DNA from: CAYNKA01 sp964397655
GTDB lineage: Bacteria; Spirochaetota; Spirochaetia; DTKZ01
NCBI GenBank assembly: GCA_964397655.1
Contig: CAYNKA010000017.1
Location: 9,119-73,118, forward strand
Direction of reading: 5' to 3'
DNA: 64,000 bases
Part shown: one piece after another, positions 8,154-16,889 of the stretch
Layout: each line of letters opens with the position of its first letter
How positions within the stretch are numbered: the first letter of the stretch is position 1
Notes under the pieces: model-generated
What the model was told of the DNA's origin: nothing
The model's input: only the letters and a program-made list of their open reading frames with translations
Databases searched by the model: none
Position numbers and translations under genes: made by a program

Positions 8154-8927
8154 ATGGGCTACGAGACCTTCTCCCACAAGGAAACCAACGTCCGCTTCTC
8201 CTCGACGGATCCCGGAGCCGTCCGGGAGTCCATCCTTCTCGAGAGGCGGCTCCTCGAAGATTACATCGCCTCGTACCCTGCCTTCCTCTCCTCGCTCGAG
8301 CCGATCCCCGCGCTTTCGGGAGCGCCCGCCATCGCCCTCGCTATGCACCGGGCCTCCGGTCTCGCCGGAGTGGGGCCGATGGCCGCGGTCGCCGGAGCGA
8401 TCGCCGAAGCGGCGGTCCGGGCGGTCCTGGAGGGAAAAGGGAGGGGCGGAAAAGACGCGAAGCCGGAAGCGGTGGTGGAAAACGGGGGGGACATCTTTCT
8501 CGCGACGAGGCGGGAGGTCGTCGTGGGACTCTACGCGGGAAAAAGCTCGCTGTCCGGCAGACTGGGCCTATCCGTCCTGCCGGAGGATACTCCGGTCGCG
8601 GTCTGTTCATCCTCGGGCACCATGGGGCACTCCATCAGCTTCGGAAGGGCCGACCTCGCGACGGTCGTGGCCCGGGACGGAGCGCTCGCGGATGCGTGTG
8701 CGACCCTGGCCGGCAACCTCGTCAGGACGGAAAGGGACATCGGGCCCGCACTCGATCGGGTCTGCTCCGTACCGGGAGTCATCGGAGCGCTCGTCATCCT
8801 CGGTGAGAAGATCGGCATGAAGGGCGACCTGCCGAGGCTCGTAAGGATCGACGACGGGGCCTTCGCCTCGAAGATAACCCGCGACCGCCTGAGCTCGTTC
8901 CGCTTCGGGGGAGAACCTCCAGCCTGA
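8154..8927 (+). CDS. UPF0280 / COG2122 ApbE-like protein (MA1715-like)
   Basis: A 257-residue protein of the UPF0280 family, distantly related to the flavin transferase ApbE. Diagnostic motifs are VENGGDIFL, the GTMGHSISFG segment (in VCSSSGTMGHS) and an alanine-rich AGVGPMAAVAGAIAEAA stretch. In methanogens the homologue MA1715 is the third component of the alternative homocysteine route. Finding it directly after the COG1900 and NIL-ferredoxin genes supports the same role here. The central part contains a low-complexity Gly/Lys insert (GKGRGGKDAKPEA). The start at ATG 8154 lies four bases after the previous stop; no separate ribosome site is needed if coupled. Confidence 0.85.
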   Translation: MGYETFSHKETNVRFSSTDPGAVRESILLERRLLEDYIASYPAFLSSLEPIPALSGAPAIALAMHRASGLAGVGPMAAVAGAIAEAAVRAVLEGKGRGGKDAKPEAVVENGGDIFLATRREVVVGLYAGKSSLSGRLGLSVLPEDTPVAVCSSSGTMGHSISFGRADLATVVARDGALADACATLAGNLVRTERDIGPALDRVCSVPGVIGALVILGEKIGMKGDLPRLVRIDDGAFASKITRDRLSSFRFGGEPPA

Positions 8928-9014
8928 GCCCCGCGGCCGAAGGCGCCGCCATCCGCCGCTCGGCTCGTTCGAGCACGGCGCATTCCGTTCGGGCCGGCTC
9001 GCCCGAAGTCCGCT

Positions 9015-9045
9015 CGCTCCGCGGGAGCGGCGGGGCACCCCGCCG
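9015..9045. other. GC-rich overlapping hairpins between convergent genes
   Basis: The 200-base gap between the UPF0280 and E2 stops (8928-9127) has no gene. It holds CGCTCC-GCG-GGAGCG (9015-9029), overlapping a second repeat CGGCGGGG-CA-CCCCGCCG (9028-9045), so only one can form at a time. No T-run follows on either strand. It may act as a processing barrier or a poor terminator. Confidence 0.35.
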
Positions 9046-9127
9046 GCACCGCGCCTCTCACCCAAGTATGCCTCAGGCCGGACGCGGCCGGGGGGCAAGC
9101 GAGCGGGCGGCGCCGCCCGAAGAAAGG

Positions 9128-10387
9128 TCACCTCGCGAGAAGCGGGGAGAAGCTCTCGAGTTCCGAAATCAGCGCGGCCATGAACCGGGCGGCCGGACCC
9201 CCGTCCACGGCCCGGTGATCCGTCGTGAGCGAAAGCCCGACGGCCGGATAATCGGCCATTCCCGCAGGCGTCTTCTTCCTCCTGTAGTCGATTCTGCCGA
9301 CCCCGAGGATCGCGACCTCGGGAGGATTCAAGATCGGTGTGAAGTACTCGATCCCGTAAGCCCCGACGTTGGTCACGGTGAAGGTCGCTCCCGAGAGTTC
9401 CTCGGCCCCGATTCTCCCTTCCCTGCAGCGCGCCGCGAGATCCTTGACTGCCGCGGAAATTCCGACGAGCGACGTCTTGTCCGCGTTCCTGAGGACAGGA
9501 ACGTACAGGCCCTTCTCCGTATCTACGGCGACGCCTATGTGCACGCTGGCGAAGGTCCTGAGTTCGTCCTCGCGATAATGCGCGTTCATGAACGGAAAGG
9601 CGGGAAGGACCCGCGAAACCGCGAAGACGACGAGATCGTTGATCGTGAGCCTGCCCGGACCGCCGGGTCCGGCGTTGAACCGTTCACGATACCCGAGAAG
9701 CTCGGTCGCGTCGAAGCTCGAGGTCATGGTGAACTGAGCCGTGTCGTGAAGGGACCTCATCATGTTCGTGGCCACGGCCTTCCTGAAGCCGCTGTGACGG
9801 ACCGCGGCGTATTCTCCGACCGGGCCGGTCGCTTCGAAGGCGCCGGCGACTTCCGCCCGGGCCCGCCCGCTCGCCGCCGCAGCTGCCGAACGGACATCCT
9901 CTTCGATGATCCGCCCGCCGGGACCGGTCCCTGCCACGGAGGCGGCGTCGATTCCGGATTGCGCCGCGAGCCGTCTCGCTCGCGGCGAGATCTTCGGTTT
10001 CCCGGATCCTCTCGGGCGGAAGAAGCGGGAAGCCGCGACCTGAAGCGCGCTCGGCGCGTCGAGACCGCCGGTCTCTCCCGCGGCAGGGAACACGTTCGCG
10101 GAGACTCCGGCCGCCGCCTGAACCTCCGCATCCGTGACGTACTTCTCGCCCGGACTGCCGATCACGCAGACGACGGCCTTCACCGCGATTTCGTCGCCCT
10201 CGTTTCCCCGGAGTTCCAGGACGGTCCCGGCCGCCTCCGACTCGACGTCGAAGGTCGCCTTGCCGGTTTCGAGGGCGAAGAGCAGCTGTCCCGCCCTCAC
10301 CTCGTCGCCCTTTTTCACGTACCACCTGCTCAGGATCGCGCTTTCCTCGGTCAGGCCCTTCTGGGGCATGCGTACGAACTCCGCCAT
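9128..10387 (-). CDS. 2-oxoacid dehydrogenase E2, dihydrolipoyl acyltransferase
   Basis: A 419-residue E2 subunit. Residues 1-78 form a lipoyl domain with the lipoyl-lysine in ALETGKATFDVES. A linker is followed by a peripheral-subunit-binding domain (KISPRARRLAAQSGI, then GTGPGGRIIEEDV) and a catalytic acyltransferase domain ending in TTDHRAVDGGPAARF, which holds the His/Asp catalytic pair. It transfers the acyl group from E1 to coenzyme A. It lies 11 bases after the E1 gene in the same operon. No E3 (dihydrolipoamide dehydrogenase) is in the window, so the complex must borrow one encoded elsewhere. The substrate (pyruvate, acetoin or branched-chain oxoacid) cannot be settled from this sequence. 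Confidence 0.9.
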   Translation of the reverse strand: MAEFVRMPQKGLTEESAILSRWYVKKGDEVRAGQLLFALETGKATFDVESEAAGTVLELRGNEGDEIAVKAVVCVIGSPGEKYVTDAEVQAAAGVSANVFPAAGETGGLDAPSALQVAASRFFRPRGSGKPKISPRARRLAAQSGIDAASVAGTGPGGRIIEEDVRSAAAAASGRARAEVAGAFEATGPVGEYAAVRHSGFRKAVATNMMRSLHDTAQFTMTSSFDATELLGYRERFNAGPGGPGRLTINDLVVFAVSRVLPAFPFMNAHYREDELRTFASVHIGVAVDTEKGLYVPVLRNADKTSLVGISAAVKDLAARCREGRIGAEELSGATFTVTNVGAYGIEYFTPILNPPEVAILGVGRIDYRRKKTPAGMADYPAVGLSLTTDHRAVDGGPAARFMAALISELESFSPLLAR

Positions 10388-10398
10388 GTCGTTGTTCC

Positions 10399-12873
10399 TT
10401 ATATGCCCAGTCTCTCGTGCCTGCGCTTCTCCGCGAGCGAGAGATCGAAGGTCGGGCTGCGGCCCGAAAGGGGCTTGATCCTCTCGTGCACCGCGTCCAG
10501 GATCATGTCCTTCGACGGGAAGAAGAACTTCTCGAGCTCGGGACAGGGCGAGATCCAGTTGTGCGAACCGAGGGCCACGGGCGGAGCGTCGAGATCGTCG
10601 AAGGCGAATTCCGCGATGTTGGCGGCCACGGTCTTCGCGTAGCCCCCGCGCTCGCAGGCGTCGCTTACGACGACCGCCCGGCCCGTCTTCGCCACGGAGG
10701 CGAGGACCGTGTCGTAATCGAAGGGTACGAGGGTCCGGGCGTCGACTACCTCGGCCTCGAGGCCCCATTCCGCCGAGAGATCCTTCGCGGCATCGAGGGC
10801 CGGATACAGGGTCGGTCCGAAGGTGACGATCGTGAGGTCATTTCCCGGTCTTTTCACGTCGGCCTTCCCGATCGGCACCTCGTAATACCCTGTCGGCACG
10901 CCTTCCTCAGCGAAGAGCTCGCCGATGTCGTAGAGCTTCTGGCTCTCGAAGAACATGACGGGGTCGCTGGATGCGAGGGCGGAGTTGAGAAGGCCCTTCG
11001 CGTCGTAGGGGCTTGCCGGATAGAGCACCTTGAGCCCCGGAATGTGCGTGGCGAAAGAACTCCAATCCTGGGAGTGCTGGGCGCCGTAGAAGGCTCCGAC
11101 GGAGACGCGCACGACGCAGGGCATCCTCAGGATCCCGGCGCTCATCCCCTGCCATTTGGCGAGCTGGTTGAAGAGCTCGTCCGCGCACCGGCCCAGGAAG
11201 TCGCACCACATGATCTCCGGGACCGCGCGGCCGCCCGAGATCGCGTAACCCACCGCCGCGGAAACGATCGACCCTTCCGCGATGGGGGCATTGAAAAGCC
11301 GGTGTCTCGGGACCGATTCGTAGAGGCCGGTCAGGACGCCGAAGGAGTTGCCGTGTTCCCGCACGTCCTCGCCGAAAAGGATCATGGTGGGGTCCTCGTA
11401 GAATTTGTCGAGGAGGGCCTCGAATACCGCGTCGCGGTAGGAGTAAACGCGGAGGGGCGAAACCGGTTTTCCGTCTTCGTCCAGTCCCTTGCGGCACTTC
11501 GCCGCTATCTTCCTGAGCCTGGAGTTGTCCTCCTTGCGGCCAGTTACTTCCGGGATCCCGTCCTTCATTTTCCGTATCGACAGGTTCGAGAACATGCACT
11601 TGGCTATGGCGTCGGGGTCCTTGCGGAAGTCCATCCGAGGCGAAAACTCGGCGTCCGTCGCGCGGCGGAGGATTTCGGTGATTTTTTCCTTGATCTCGGC
11701 CTCGATGCCGTCGGCTTCCGCGGGATCGAGCAGCCCCTCCGCGATCAGGTCCCTCCGGTATCCGGCGAGGCAGTCCGCCGACATCCAGGCGTCCATCTCC
11801 TCCTTGGACCGGTAGGCGTTGGGATCGGTGGCCGAATGACCCGCATGGCGGTATACGAGGGTGTCGAGCAGGACGGGGCCCTTGTTCTCGAGCAGGAGGG
11901 CCTTCTTTCGCCTGAACGCGTCGATGACCGCGAAGATGTTGTAGCCGTCCACCCGCTCCGCATGGAGGCCGTCCGCGTTGAAGGCCGCTCCGACACGGGC
12001 GAGGACGTCGTAACCCATGGTCTCGCCCGAGGTCTGGCCGCTCATCGCATAGCAGTTGTTCATGAAATTGAATATGACGGGCAGCCCGCCGCGGTACTTC
12101 GCGTCCCACAGCTTCGAATACTGGTCCATGGCGGCGAAGTTGATCGCCTCCCACGCGGCGCCCGTGCTCAGGGATCCGTCCCCCGAATTGACCACGACGA
12201 TGCCCTTCCCGCCGGAAAGTTTCTTGTAGAGCGCGGCGCCCGCGCCGATGCCGCCGGAACCGCCCACGATGGCGTTGTTCGGATACACTCCGAAGGGGAT
12301 GAAGAACACGTGCATCGAGTTGCCGAGGCCCCCGGTGAAACCTATCTCCCGGCCGAAAAGCTCGCACATGAAGCCGTAGAGCAGGAAATCCAGGGCGAGG
12401 GACCGAACGTCACGGGCCCGCTTGGAGAACTTTTCCGTATTCCCGAGGAGCGCTCCGCCGCGGAAGCCCTTCATGATGCCGAGAAGCGCCGACTCGTCGA
12501 GCCTCCGGATCGCTGCGAGCCCCCGGGCGAGGACCTCCCCGTGGCTCCGGTGCGTGCCGAAGGTCCAGTCCGAAAGGTCGAGCGCATAGGCCTGTCCGAC
12601 CGCCGCCGCCTCCTGCCCCTGGGACAGGTGGGCCGGTCCCGTGTACGAGTATTCCACACCGTTGTAGGTCTTGACGGTGCGGACCGCCTGCACCATGTTC
12701 TCGAACTCGCGAATGAGCCTCATGTCGCGAAAAAAGCCCAGCAGGTCGTCCCGATGGAATTCGTCCTTCACGTCGCGCAATTCTTTGCAGTACGCATTGA
12801 GCGGAATTTCCCCGAACCGCAGGGCGCCTTTCTTTCGCGTCTCCACGGGATCGATGAATTGCGAAACAGGCAC
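10399..12873 (-). CDS. fused alpha-beta 2-oxoacid dehydrogenase E1
   Basis: An 824-residue fusion of the two E1 subunits. The N-terminal half (about 60-400) is E1-alpha, with LSQGQEAAAVG, the thiamine-diphosphate motif GDGSLSTGAAWEAINFA followed by FMNNCYAM, and YRHAGHSATDPNAYR. The C-terminal half (about 490-810) is E1-beta, with ILFGEDVREHGNSFGV, NAPIAEGSIVSAAVGYA and VVVSDACERGG. A charged linker of about 80 residues joins them. It decarboxylates a 2-oxoacid and acylates the lipoyl group of E2. I chose GTG 12873 because GAGGAGG lies six bases upstream and the start falls one base after the regulator stop. The longer in-frame form would overlap the regulator by 50 bases. Confidence 0.9.
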   Translation of the reverse strand: MPVSQFIDPVETRKKGALRFGEIPLNAYCKELRDVKDEFHRDDLLGFFRDMRLIREFENMVQAVRTVKTYNGVEYSYTGPAHLSQGQEAAAVGQAYALDLSDWTFGTHRSHGEVLARGLAAIRRLDESALLGIMKGFRGGALLGNTEKFSKRARDVRSLALDFLLYGFMCELFGREIGFTGGLGNSMHVFFIPFGVYPNNAIVGGSGGIGAGAALYKKLSGGKGIVVVNSGDGSLSTGAAWEAINFAAMDQYSKLWDAKYRGGLPVIFNFMNNCYAMSGQTSGETMGYDVLARVGAAFNADGLHAERVDGYNIFAVIDAFRRKKALLLENKGPVLLDTLVYRHAGHSATDPNAYRSKEEMDAWMSADCLAGYRRDLIAEGLLDPAEADGIEAEIKEKITEILRRATDAEFSPRMDFRKDPDAIAKCMFSNLSIRKMKDGIPEVTGRKEDNSRLRKIAAKCRKGLDEDGKPVSPLRVYSYRDAVFEALLDKFYEDPTMILFGEDVREHGNSFGVLTGLYESVPRHRLFNAPIAEGSIVSAAVGYAISGGRAVPEIMWCDFLGRCADELFNQLAKWQGMSAGILRMPCVVRVSVGAFYGAQHSQDWSSFATHIPGLKVLYPASPYDAKGLLNSALASSDPVMFFESQKLYDIGELFAEEGVPTGYYEVPIGKADVKRPGNDLTIVTFGPTLYPALDAAKDLSAEWGLEAEVVDARTLVPFDYDTVLASVAKTGRAVVVSDACERGGYAKTVAANIAEFAFDDLDAPPVALGSHNWISPCPELEKFFFPSKDMILDAVHERIKPLSGRSPTFDLSLAEKRRHERLGI

Positions 12874-12874
12874 T

Positions 12875-13582
12875 TCAGGCCTCCTCTTTGAGATATTTGG
12901 AAATGAGTTCTTCCGTATGCTCAAGATGTCGGCGGATCAGGTCCGCACAGGCCGGTTTGTCCTTCCGCCTGACCGCAACGAGGATCCGTCTGTGGTCCTC
13001 GAGCGCGACGCCGCGGGCGGTCGGAAAGGTTATCACCTGCGAGGTTCCCTTGAGCAGTATCTTGAATATCATCCGATAGAAGGTCGTGAGGATCGGATTT
13101 CCTGCCAACTCGATGTAGCTCTCGTGGAACCGGGCGTCCAGAAATCCGAGCCGCTCGAAATCCGACTCCTTCTCCAACTCGTCGACGAGGTTTTGGAGCC
13201 TTTCGATTCCGGCGGCATCCGCGGATTCGAGGGCTCGATCCACCGCCCCGGTCTCGATCACCATGCGGGTGTGCAGGATGTACTCGAAATTCCGCATCGT
13301 GAGATTGTTGCCGAAACCGAGAAATTCGAAGACGTTCTCGGAGAACCGGTCCGTGACGTAGGTGCCTCCGCCCGGAGTCGATTCCACCATACCGTAGGCG
13401 TCGAGGATGCGGACCGCCTCCCTGAGAGAAGTTCGGCTCACGCCCAATTGAACGCAGAGTTCCCGCTCGGGAGGAAGCTTGTCCCCGATGCACAAGGAAC
13501 CGTCCGCGATCGCTTTCCGGAATTTATCGACGATCTGCCTCGATCGCGATAAATTCTTGACTTCGTCGAATAATGCATCCAT
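12875..13582 (-). CDS. GntR/FadR-family regulator
   Basis: A 235-residue regulator with an N-terminal GntR winged helix (LPPERELCVQLGVSRTSLREAVRILDAYGMV) and a C-terminal all-helical FCD domain. Metal and ligand-binding residues of FCD are visible: the LDARFHESYIELAGN segment, then LEDHRRILVAVRRKD, then RRHLEHTEELI. FCD proteins bind carboxylic acids such as pyruvate, lactate or hexuronates. It is the first gene of the operon with the E1 and E2 genes (one-base gap) and is divergent from the TRAP transporter. The inverted repeat at 13592-13616, ten bases upstream of its start, is a likely operator. I infer that one acid controls both its import and its oxidation. Confidence 0.9.
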   Translation of the reverse strand: MDALFDEVKNLSRSRQIVDKFRKAIADGSLCIGDKLPPERELCVQLGVSRTSLREAVRILDAYGMVESTPGGGTYVTDRFSENVFEFLGFGNNLTMRNFEYILHTRMVIETGAVDRALESADAAGIERLQNLVDELEKESDFERLGFLDARFHESYIELAGNPILTTFYRMIFKILLKGTSQVITFPTARGVALEDHRRILVAVRRKDKPACADLIRRHLEHTEELISKYLKEEA

Positions 13583-13591
13583 AATTTGGTA

Positions 13592-13616
13592 ATACCATCA
13601 TACATCATGATGGTAT
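13592..13616. promoter_or_regulatory. candidate FadR-type operator (10-bp perfect inverted repeat)
   Basis: ATACCATCAT and ATGATGGTAT flank a 5-base spacer ACATC, a perfect dyad. It lies between the regulator start at 13582 and the TRAP genes, consistent with joint control of both directions. The rest of the 310-base gap to dctP (13583-13892) holds TTGACT/TTGACA elements at 13658-13668 with a weak GATAAG -10 near 13683, then an untranslated leader of about 200 bases with no gene. Confidence 0.6.
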
Positions 13617-13892
13617 GTAAATCCTTTGTCAAGCAAAGACGTTCATGAGAACCACGTTTGACTTGACAATCCGATATTCCATGATAAGCTGGATGGAATC
13701 GTTGCAGATATATATGTGGCATATCAAAAGGAACTACACCTCGCGTGCTCGGATCTTATCGGAGATTTCCGCTGCCATCGCAATCGAACTTGTAAATTCC
13801 CTACGAACGAATCACACTTTTACCTTGTCGTGCAGCGCTGTTCGCGTCGGCGAACGCGTGCAAATAATCACGTCACCCAGGAGGAGGGTCGT

Positions 13893-14918
13893 ATGAACAG
13901 ACTTTTTACCCGGAGCATGGTTCTCGCAATCGCGCTCCTCGTGGCGCTTTCCGGCATGAGTTTCGCCGGCGGCGCCAAAGAGGAAAAGAAAGGCGCCCAG
14001 CCCGTGAAGGAACAGATCGTGAAGTTCTCCACGCCGGTCGCCCCCGATCACGCCAACAACATGGCGGCCTTGAAATTCGCCGAACTCGTGAACAAAGGCT
14101 CCGGCGGCAGACTGAAGGTGGAAGTGTTTCCCGCCAATCAGCTCGGAAACGTGAAGGACGTCATCGAATACATCATGACGGGCAGCGTTCACATGTACAT
14201 CGGCGGGACCTCCGAAACCAGCCTATTCCAGTCGGAATGGGGCGTCATGGATTGCCCGTACCTGTTCCGCGATTTCGACCACCTCATGAAGGCGGCGAAC
14301 AGCAGCGTCATCAAGGAACTCAGCGACAAGCTCGAAAAGAACCGCGGAGTCAAGATCCTCGCCGCGGACATGTATTACGGAGCCAGGCACCTCACCACGA
14401 AAAACAAGGCCGTCAAGTCCCCCGCCGACCTCAAAGGCATGCTGATCCGTGCTCCCGACCAGCCCGTCTATCTCGAAGCCGTGAAAGCAATGGGCGCCAC
14501 GCCGACCCCGGTCGCCTTCTCCGACCTGTACATGGCCCTCAAGCAGGGCGTGGTCGACGGCCAGGAAAATCCGATCCCGACGATCTACACCTACAAATAC
14601 TACGAGGCCCAGAAGTACATCATGATGACCGGCCACATGCTCAGGGTCAACGTCGTCGGCGCAGGGGCGAGCTGGTACAACGGCCTTCCCGACGACCTCA
14701 AAACGCTCGTGAACAATTCCTTGAAGGAAGCGATCAAGTACAACAACGATCTCACCCTGAAACAGGAAAGCGACATGCTCGAAGAACTGAAGAAACTCGG
14801 CATGACGGTAGTACAGCCCGACGTCGAGGCCTTCCGCGAAGCGGCGAAGGACATCCCGAAGAAATTCGAGGACAAGTGGGGCAAGGATACCGCGGCAAGG
14901 CTCGCGGCGATAAAGTAA
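13893..14918 (+). CDS. dctP: TRAP transporter substrate-binding protein DctP
   Basis: A 341-residue periplasmic binding protein of the DctP family. The signal peptide is LAIALLVALSGMSFA, with cleavage after about residue 25; no lipobox cysteine is present. The mature part has the family features GSGGRLKVEVFPANQLG and later MALKQGVVDGQENPIPTIY, with the binding-site arginine in LKGMLIRAPDQPVY. It presents a carboxylate solute to the DctQM permease. The family covers C4-dicarboxylates, sugar acids, 2-oxoacids and others; context with the divergent FadR/E1/E2 operon points to a 2-oxo or 2-hydroxy acid. The start is supported by AGGAGGAGG at about eight bases; the reading frame is open further upstream but has no site there. 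Confidence 0.92.
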   Translation: MNRLFTRSMVLAIALLVALSGMSFAGGAKEEKKGAQPVKEQIVKFSTPVAPDHANNMAALKFAELVNKGSGGRLKVEVFPANQLGNVKDVIEYIMTGSVHMYIGGTSETSLFQSEWGVMDCPYLFRDFDHLMKAANSSVIKELSDKLEKNRGVKILAADMYYGARHLTTKNKAVKSPADLKGMLIRAPDQPVYLEAVKAMGATPTPVAFSDLYMALKQGVVDGQENPIPTIYTYKYYEAQKYIMMTGHMLRVNVVGAGASWYNGLPDDLKTLVNNSLKEAIKYNNDLTLKQESDMLEELKKLGMTVVQPDVEAFREAAKDIPKKFEDKWGKDTAARLAAIK

Positions 14919-14952
14919 TCAATCAAGCTCCATCGGTCGAACCGTTCGGATA

Positions 14953-14978
14953 CGCGGCAGGATCACGCTCCTGCCGCG
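14953..14978 (+). promoter_or_regulatory. intra-operon hairpin between dctP and dctQ
   Basis: A perfect 10-bp stem, CGCGGCAGGA and TCCTGCCGCG, with a six-base loop. It stands between the binding-protein and membrane-subunit genes and lacks a U-run, so it fits an mRNA-stabilising or attenuating hairpin that raises binding-protein expression above the permease. Confidence 0.55.
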
Positions 14979-15013
14979 CTTTGGACTTCGATCGGCGACG
15001 AAGAGGATCCGTT

Positions 15014-15487
15014 ATGAAAAAGGTTTTGGACGGTATCGTTAAAGCAACGGATTACGCTTGCGTATTCCTCATGAGCGTGGCGTTTCTCATAACATTCTTC
15101 CACATCATAGGCCGCTATGTGCTGAAGACTCCCATTTTCTTTTCCGAAGAGCTGGCCAGGTATTGTTTCGTCTGGTCCTGCATGCTCGGCGCGTCCATCG
15201 TCAATCGAAAGGACGAACACACGAACGTGACGTACTTCGTAGGACTGCTGCCGAAGAAGGCCCAGGACGTGCTCTACGTCGCCCGCGGGCTCGTCATACT
15301 CGTTCTCCTCGCCGCCTTGATGAACCTCGGAACGACCTTGGCAGTCAAGATGCGGACCGTGGAGACCGCCGCGATGGCGATTTCCTGGTCGGTGATCTAC
15401 ATATCCCTGCCCGTCGGGTCCTTCCTCATCATCCTTTCCACCCTCAACCTCATGGTGAAAAGAATAAAATCGCTTACAAAGGCTTGA
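15014..15487 (+). CDS. dctQ: TRAP transporter small permease DctQ
   Basis: A 157-residue integral membrane protein with four predicted helices, the size and topology of DctQ. Helix 1 (YACVFLMSVAFLITFFHIIGRY) is followed by the family signature FSEELARYCFVWSCMLGAS, then two helices around residues 85-105 and 125-147. DctQ joins the binding protein to the large DctM channel. It starts 95 bases after dctP, with the hairpin at 14953-14978 between them, and ends 16 bases before dctM. The start ATG 15014 is preceded by GAAGAGGA. Confidence 0.9.
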   Translation: MKKVLDGIVKATDYACVFLMSVAFLITFFHIIGRYVLKTPIFFSEELARYCFVWSCMLGASIVNRKDEHTNVTYFVGLLPKKAQDVLYVARGLVILVLLAALMNLGTTLAVKMRTVETAAMAISWSVIYISLPVGSFLIILSTLNLMVKRIKSLTKA

Positions 15488-15503
15488 AGGAGGAGGTAGC
15501 GAA

Positions 15504-16775
15504 ATGCTGTTCCTAATCGGAGGGTTTCTCCTCCTCATAGTTCTCGGTTTTCCGATCGTTTTCTCCCTTGCCATCGTCTCGTTCTTCTACCTCGTCACCT
15601 ACGACATCCCGGCCATAACGATGGCGCAGAAGATGATCTCCGGCATCGACACCTACGCGCTGCTCGCGGTCCCCTTCTTCATTCTCGCGGGCAACCTCAT
15701 GAATATGGGAGGAGTCACTCGACGGCTCTTCCGCTTCGCTTCCGCCCTGGTCGGATTCATCCCGGGAGGTTTGGGACACGCCAACGTCCTCGCGAGCATG
15801 ATCTTCGCCGGCATGTCCGGCGCCGCGATCGCGGACGCGGGAGGGCTCGGTACGATCGAGATCAAGGCGATGAACGACGAGGGCTTCGACATCGATTTCT
15901 CGGCCGGAGTCACCGCGGCATCCTCGACGATCGGCCCCATCATCCCGCCGAGCATACCCATGGTCATCTACGCGTCCATAGCGAACGTCTCGGTGGGGAA
16001 GCTCTTTCTCGCGGGAGCGGTACCCGGCGTTCTCATGGGCGTCGCCCTCATGATCATGATCTTCATAATGGCGAAGGCACGCAAATACCCGGTCCATTCC
16101 CGCTTCGATCTCAAGGAGGCCTTCGAGTCGTTGCTCGACGGGTTCCTGCCCCTCATGACGCCGGCCATCATCCTGGGCGGAATTCTCGGAGGCATTTTCA
16201 GCCCCACCGAAGCCGCCATCATCGCATCCAGCTACGCATTGATCCTGGGGGTCTTCATCTACAAGGAAATCACATGGAAGGACCTCTTCTCGATCATCAT
16301 CGAGACGATCAAGACGACCAGCATGGTCGTGTACATCATCTCCGCCGCGGCGATCTTCGGATTCCTCCTCGGCCGGGAACAGGTTCCGCAGACAGTGGCG
16401 ATGCTGCTCTTCGACATTTCGAAGAATCCCCACGTCATCATGTTCATCATCATCGCCTTCCTGCTCGTCATCGGCTGCTTCATGGAAACCACCGCCGCCC
16501 TCATCCTGCTCACGCCGATCCTCGTGCCGCCCGTCATGCAGCTCGGCATCGATCCGGTGCACTTCGGGCTCGTCATGGTCCTGACCCTCATGATCGGGCT
16601 CATCACGCCGCCCGTGGGAGTGGTCCTCTACATCACCGCGAACATCGCGAAGATTTCCTTCGAGGAATGCACGAAGGCGACCGCCCCCTTCCTCATTCCT
16701 CTCACCATCGTGCTCATCCTCTCCGCGTACGTTCCGCCGCTCGTCATGTATCTGCCCAACTTGTTGATCAGGTGA
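15504..16775 (+). CDS. dctM: TRAP transporter large permease DctM
   Basis: A 423-residue membrane protein of the DctM subfamily with about 12 helices. Recognisable segments are LLAVPFFILAGNLMNMGG, the GMSGAAIADAGGLGTIEIKAM motif region, SSTIGPIIPPSIPMVIYA (broken helix of the sodium/substrate site), IFSPTEAAIIASSYAL, and GLITPPVGVVLYI near the end. It is a sodium-driven secondary importer for the acid bound by DctP. AAGGAGGAGGT seven bases before the ATG gives a strong ribosome site. It is the last gene of the operon; no clear plus-strand terminator follows, although a terminator for the opposite operon lies at 16836-16861. Confidence 0.93.
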   Translation: MLFLIGGFLLLIVLGFPIVFSLAIVSFFYLVTYDIPAITMAQKMISGIDTYALLAVPFFILAGNLMNMGGVTRRLFRFASALVGFIPGGLGHANVLASMIFAGMSGAAIADAGGLGTIEIKAMNDEGFDIDFSAGVTAASSTIGPIIPPSIPMVIYASIANVSVGKLFLAGAVPGVLMGVALMIMIFIMAKARKYPVHSRFDLKEAFESLLDGFLPLMTPAIILGGILGGIFSPTEAAIIASSYALILGVFIYKEITWKDLFSIIIETIKTTSMVVYIISAAAIFGFLLGREQVPQTVAMLLFDISKNPHVIMFIIIAFLLVIGCFMETTAALILLTPILVPPVMQLGIDPVHFGLVMVLTLMIGLITPPVGVVLYITANIAKISFEECTKATAPFLIPLTIVLILSAYVPPLVMYLPNLLIR

Positions 16776-16835
16776 TTTCCCGCGGCGCCGCGACGGGACG
16801 GACCGATCGATCCGGCCCGCCCTTTCTTCCGGCGC

Positions 16836-16861
16836 AAAAAAAACGCCCCCTTCCGGGGGCG
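16836..16861 (-). terminator. intrinsic terminator for oadB-oadG
   Basis: On the minus strand the stem CGCCCCC/GGGGGCG with a four-base loop is followed by a run of eight U (plus-strand A-run at 16836-16843). It lies 29 bases beyond the oadG stop. Confidence 0.8.
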
Positions 16862-16889
16862 GACGAATCAGGGATGGAGATCTCCGACG

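Noticed and set aside
10417..12891. Plus-strand open frame of 824 codons
   Set aside because: It is the mirror of the E1 gene. GC-rich codon use leaves the antisense frame open, and the translation has no domain or plausible composition.
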